Source of the DNA: Prosthecobacter debontii
GTDB taxonomy: Bacteria; Verrucomicrobiota; Verrucomicrobiia; Verrucomicrobiales; Akkermansiaceae
NCBI GenBank assembly: GCA_945883455.1
Contig: CAMCXJ010000076.1
Coordinates: forward strand, 1 to 9,712
Reading direction: 5' to 3'
Length of the DNA: 9,712 bases
In this document: piece by piece, positions 7,250-9,712 of the stretch
How the letters are laid out: the number at the start of each line of letters is the position of its first letter
How positions within the stretch are numbered: position 1 is the stretch's first letter
Translations under genes and position numbers: made by a program
Notes under the pieces: model-generated
The model's database searches: none
The model's input: only the letters and a program-made list of their open reading frames with translations
Told to the model about the DNA's origin: nothing

Positions 7250-7277
7250 ATTCTCACTAAAGCTGGGTTTATGTCAA
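7250..7277 (-). promoter_or_regulatory. Putative promoter of the relic antitoxin/permease unit
   Basis: On the minus strand a perfect TTGACA (7277-7272) is followed after 16 bp by GAGAAT (7255-7250), a 4/6 match to the -10 box. ATG of the relic antitoxin starts 6 nt further on, again implying a near-leaderless transcript. If real, this promoter would drive the permease independently of the ATPase gene. It lies just past the end of the ParE/RelE toxin gene. Confidence 0.4.
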
Positions 7278-7290
7278 ATGGGCGAATTGA

Positions 7291-7614
7291 TCATTCTGAG
7301 CGGTCCTCTGGCTCCATGAGATCCTGTGAAGGTCGGCGGATTGAGAGCACCCGCACCTCGTCGCCTTTAATCTGGTAAAGGATACGGAATGCAGAGCGGT
7401 TCTTTCCTGAAAGCAGGCAGCGGATCTCGACAGGGAAAGCGGCGGATTCCCTTGCAAGTGCATGGCGCTCCGGTGCGATTTCAAGTGATTTGATGGCGTT
7501 GATGATGCGGGTGCGCCACGCTTCCGCACCTTGGGGGGAGCGTTCCCGGATCCATTGGAAATGGTCGCGGAAATTCTCGTCCGCCGGATCGGTGATGATT
7601 ACCCGGTGGAGCAT
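7291..7614 (-). CDS. ParE/RelE-superfamily toxin
   Basis: Toxin of a type II module, 107 residues. The ParE/RelE fold is seen from the opening strand HRVIITDPADENFRDHFQWI (3-22), two helices through about 50 including WRTRIINAIKSLEIAPER, then the beta-sheet core EIRCLLSGKNRSAFRILYQIKGDEVRVLSIRR at 63-94. The Arg/Lys-rich strand and YQIKGDEV.VL.IR ending are family hallmarks. From the sequence alone it is not possible to say whether it attacks DNA gyrase (ParE) or ribosome-bound mRNA (RelE). It begins 6 bp after the antitoxin stop, with no Shine-Dalgarno, so coupled translation is likely. Intact by length. It sits between the ABC ATPase and its presumed permease, an insertion relative to the usual ATPase-permease operon. 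Confidence 0.9.
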   Translation of the reverse strand: MLHRVIITDPADENFRDHFQWIRERSPQGAEAWRTRIINAIKSLEIAPERHALARESAAFPVEIRCLLSGKNRSAFRILYQIKGDEVRVLSIRRPSQDLMEPEDRSE

Positions 7615-7620
7615 GATCGG

Positions 7621-7902
7621 TCAGAGCACTTCCCACCCGAGAGCCGCTTCGGACAAAGGTTTTGACCGTCCCGCCTCCGCAGCCTCGAGGCCGATCCGAA
7701 TCGCCTCGATGCTATCGAGATATTCGGCGGCGGCGGACAAGCGTTCGTATTCCTCGGCCGGCATCACCGCGAGGCTTGGGCGGCCATGCTGGGTGAGGAT
7801 TTCCGCCCGCTTCGTTCGGCGAATCCTTGCGGTATGAGCACTGGCATTACGGACGAAATCGGAAATGGGATGAATCTCGTTGATTCGAAGATCAAGTGGC
7901 AT
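7621..7902 (-). CDS. Phd/YefM-family antitoxin
   Basis: A 93-residue antitoxin that should neutralise the adjacent ParE/RelE toxin and repress the pair. The Phd/YefM core is plain: HPISDFVRNASAHTARIRRT at 11-30, RAEILTQHGRPSLAVMPAEEYERL at 32-55, where the 'vlTqhGrp.aV.....Y..L' pattern is diagnostic. The tail 56-93, with EYLDSIEAIRIGLEAAEAGR, is the helical toxin-binding part. The start ATG at 7902 gives a typical length. Upstream, the 57 bp to the ATPase stop is distinctly AT-rich for this window and probably contains the promoter, though no clean -35/-10 pair was found. Confidence 0.92.
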   Translation of the reverse strand: MPLDLRINEIHPISDFVRNASAHTARIRRTKRAEILTQHGRPSLAVMPAEEYERLSAAAEYLDSIEAIRIGLEAAEAGRSKPLSEAALGWEVL

Positions 7903-7959
7903 AGCCGCAGCAAAACATGAAAAGAATCAGATTGAAAGTTGAATATTTACCGCTTCTTG

Positions 7960-8628
7960 TCAGTGGAGCTTGCCGCTTCTCAGCTCGAAGGTTTTGCCCA
8001 TACGCTGGGCGAGGGCGGCGTTGTGGGTGACGACGATGAGGGTGACGCCGTGGTCGCGGTTGAGGGCGAGGAGGAGGTCGGCGATGGTGTCGGTGGAGGC
8101 GGGGTCGAGTGAGCCGGTGGGTTCATCGGCGAGGATGAGTTTGGGCCGGTTGATGAGGGCGCGGGCGACGGCAGTGCGGAGTTTTTCGCCACCGGAAAGC
8201 TGCCAGGGAAGGTGGTTAAGGCGGCCTGAAAGACCGACGCTTTCGAGGAGTTGAAGGGCGCGCTTTTCCGTATCGTCGGCGGGTTCCTGCCAATCGCCGG
8301 CGAGGCGGGGGACGAGGACGTTTTCGAGGACGTTGAGCTGCGGGAGGAGGTGCTGTTGTTGGAAAATGAAGCCGAGTGAGTGGTTGCGGAAAGCGGCGGC
8401 CTGTTCCTCCGAGAAGGTGGAAATATCCTGATCGCCGATGGTGATGGAACCGGAGGACGGGCGATCGAGCGCGCCGAGAAGATTGAGAAGCGTGGATTTC
8501 CCGCAACCGGATGGGCCGATGATGGCGGCGGTTTCCCCGGCGGCGAGTGTGAGGTCGAGGTGGTCGAGAACGCGGATGGCTTCGCCCGGGGTTTCGTAGG
8601 TTTTGGAGAGTTGGCTGACGTGGATCAT
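7960..8628 (-). CDS. ABC transporter ATP-binding protein, LolD/MacB type
   Basis: Cytoplasmic ATPase of 222 residues that powers an FtsX-type permease. All nucleotide-binding motifs are intact: Walker A GPSGCGKST at 38-46, Q-loop glutamine at 90 in FIFQQQHLLP, signature LSGGE at 144-148, Walker B LILADEP at 164-170 with catalytic E169, D-loop SLD at 173-175, and H-loop H202 in VVTHN. The stretch after the signature, EKLRTAVARAL, departs from the usual ERQRVAIARAL but keeps the fold. Size and the 'R...LGFIFQ...LLP.L...ENV' region fit the lipoprotein-release/macrolide-export branch. It begins 52 bp after the ligase gene; its presumed partner is the permease ending at 3840, now separated by toxin-antitoxin genes. 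A C-rich 7-bp repeat lies just before its start, and no Shine-Dalgarno is present. Confidence 0.97.
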   Translation of the reverse strand: MIHVSQLSKTYETPGEAIRVLDHLDLTLAAGETAAIIGPSGCGKSTLLNLLGALDRPSSGSITIGDQDISTFSEEQAAAFRNHSLGFIFQQQHLLPQLNVLENVLVPRLAGDWQEPADDTEKRALQLLESVGLSGRLNHLPWQLSGGEKLRTAVARALINRPKLILADEPTGSLDPASTDTIADLLLALNRDHGVTLIVVTHNAALAQRMGKTFELRSGKLH

Positions 8629-8640
8629 GGTGGGGAGGAG

Positions 8641-8668
8641 TGATCGGGGATCGGGGATCGGGGAGCGG
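8641..8668. repeat. 7-bp tandem repeat, four units, upstream of the ABC ATPase
   Basis: Units TGATCGG, GGATCGG, GGATCGG, GGAGCGG in tandem, preceded by GAG. They fill half of the 52-bp gap between the ligase stop and the ATPase ATG and end 12 nt before that ATG. On the mRNA strand the region is C-rich (CCGATCC units) and includes CCTCC, the opposite of a Shine-Dalgarno. Confidence 0.8.
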
Positions 8669-8680
8669 TGGAAGAAAGAT

Positions 8681-9712
8681 TTAGCGGAGAATGTTCCAGC
8701 GTTTGGCTTTTACCTCGAAGGTAGGGAGGGTGCCGGGGGCGGCGGCGGTGACGGGGATGCGAAGGGTGAAGGTGGAGCGGAGTTTTTGGGCGAGCGCGAT
8801 GGCGGGTTCTTCGGTGGTCTCGACGGTCAGGCTGATCTCGGCAAGGGCGGGGCGGTGGTCGATTTCCACCTGATATTCGGCGATGTCGGGAAACGAGCGG
8901 ACGATGGCGTCGATGGAACTCGGGTGGATGTTGATGCCACGAATGACGACCATGTCATCGGTGCGGCTGAGGACACCGCCACGGAGGGCGAAATGATCTT
9001 CGTGTGCGACGGGCATGACGAGATCGCCTGTCCGGTAGCGCAGCAGGGGCGAGCCGTAGCGGCCGAGGGTGGTGAGGACGAGTTCGCCGGTTTTTCCCAA
9101 CGGGGTGGGGGAGCCGGTGGTGGTGTCGATCACCTCGCAGAAGTACGACTCATGCCGTAGCAGGAGCAGGTTTGGATCGGATTCCGAGCTGACGGAAACC
9201 GGGCCGATCTCGGTCATGCCATGGTGGTCGTAAACACGAGCCTGCCAGGCGGTTTCGATACGTTGGCGGGTTTCTAGGATGCTGCCGCCGGGTTCACCAC
9301 AGACGATGATTTTCGTGATGCCGAGCGATGAGACCGGGAGCTTGATTTTTTCCCCCACCTCGGCAAGGCGCAGGGCGTAGGTCGGTGTGCAGCAGAGGAT
9401 AGTTGATTGGCTTTGCACTAACAGATGCAGCCGGTCTTCCGAGGAAAGCCCGCCACCGGGGACGGCGCGGACGCCCATGCGCGTCGCCGCTTCGAAGCCC
9501 GCCCAGAAGCCGAGAAACGGGCCGAACGAGAAAGGGAAAAATGCGATGTCGCCGGCTTTCACGCCTGCGCCGCGCCAGACCCATTCCCAGTTGTCGAGGA
9601 TCCATGTCCAGTTGCCGGGATCGTCGAGCCAGATGAGGGGCTTGCCGCGGGTGCCGCTGGTTTGGTGGAAACGATGGTAGCCGGTGAGCGGGAAGGTGTG
9701 GGACGTACCGTA
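8681..9712 (-). CDS. PaaK/CapK-type adenylate-forming ligase (5' end off window)
   Basis: C-terminal 343 residues of a phenylacetate-CoA-ligase-family enzyme, which activates a carboxylic acid with ATP to an acyl-adenylate and commonly passes it to CoA. The frame is open to the right window edge; a GTG at 9562 is internal, because the ATP-binding motif lies upstream of it. Numbered from the edge: HQTSGTRGKP at 16-25 (A3 phosphate loop), YDHHGMTEIGPV at 161-172 (A5), GELVLT at 209-214, RYRTGDLV at 225-232 (A7, ribose-binding Asp), SRTDDMVVIRGINI at 249-262 (hinge), and KAKR at 335-338 holding the C-terminal lysine. The family also includes F390 synthetase- and CapK-like proteins, so the acid is not predictable. 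It ends 52 bp before the ABC ATPase and is likely co-transcribed with it. Confidence 0.93.
   Translation of the reverse strand, partial: YGTSHTFPLTGYHRFHQTSGTRGKPLIWLDDPGNWTWILDNWEWVWRGAGVKAGDIAFFPFSFGPFLGFWAGFEAATRMGVRAVPGGGLSSEDRLHLLVQSQSTILCCTPTYALRLAEVGEKIKLPVSSLGITKIIVCGEPGGSILETRQRIETAWQARVYDHHGMTEIGPVSVSSESDPNLLLLRHESYFCEVIDTTTGSPTPLGKTGELVLTTLGRYGSPLLRYRTGDLVMPVAHEDHFALRGGVLSRTDDMVVIRGINIHPSSIDAIVRSFPDIAEYQVEIDHRPALAEISLTVETTEEPAIALAQKLRSTFTLRIPVTAAAPGTLPTFEVKAKRWNILR

Noticed and set aside
8641..8668. Short repeats as the edge of a CRISPR array
   Set aside because: Units are 7 bp and directly tandem without spacers, and no cas gene is nearby.
9294..9605. 103-codon minus-strand frame at the right edge
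   Set aside because: Shadow of the adenylate-forming ligase, which has all its motifs in the other frame.

Overview
This is a GC-rich bacterial window (roughly 60% GC by eye) with every recognisable gene on the minus strand, so the biological reading order runs from high to low coordinates. The mix points to a Verrucomicrobia/PVC-type bacterium, probably Verrucomicrobiaceae-like. The indicators are a secreted PQQ-like beta-propeller starting WPQFRGP, an MFS carrier with PESP motif and an Ala/Lys-rich periplasmic insertion, several small toxin-antitoxin modules, dispersed 'ATCCGTG' intergenic repeats, and almost no Shine-Dalgarno sequences. This is inferred from protein character only; there is no rRNA or marker gene.

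Layout, in transcription order. (1) 9712-8681: C-terminal ~343 residues of a PaaK/CapK-type adenylate-forming ligase, entering from off-window. (2) 8628-7960: LolD/MacB-type ABC ATPase. (3) 7902-7291: a Phd/YefM antitoxin and ParE/RelE toxin pair. (4) 7243-7070: a 57-residue truncated VapB-like antitoxin relic whose stop overlaps the next start. (5) 7073-3840: a 1077-residue, ten-TM FtsX/MacB-like permease, presumably the partner of the ATPase. (6) 3779-3124: a complete vapBC pair (ribbon-helix-helix antitoxin, PIN toxin) with a palindromic operator. (7) 3123-2738: a 386-bp gene-free stretch holding a large imperfect inverted repeat with a 60-bp insert in one arm. (8) 2737-1499: the exported beta-propeller protein. 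(9) 1476-1300: a small exported protein that may be an internally deleted paralogue. (10) 1216 to the left edge: an MFS transporter, open at the window end.

How the parts fit. The ligase, ATPase and permease look like one functional unit: an adenylating enzyme acting on a carboxylic acid beside an inner-membrane ABC system of the lipoprotein/lipid-handling FtsX type. That unit is split by ~0.9 kb of toxin-antitoxin DNA and bounded downstream by another toxin-antitoxin pair. The relic antitoxin appears to carry a promoter and to couple translationally to the permease, so the permease may now be driven by borrowed control. A 7-bp tandem repeat sits 12-14 nt upstream of both the ATPase and permease starts.

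No single undescribed system is obvious. The most unusual points are the relic-antitoxin/permease fusion of expression signals, the paired 7-bp repeats and the nested intergenic repeat. No RNA gene, CRISPR array, IS element or prophage gene was seen.
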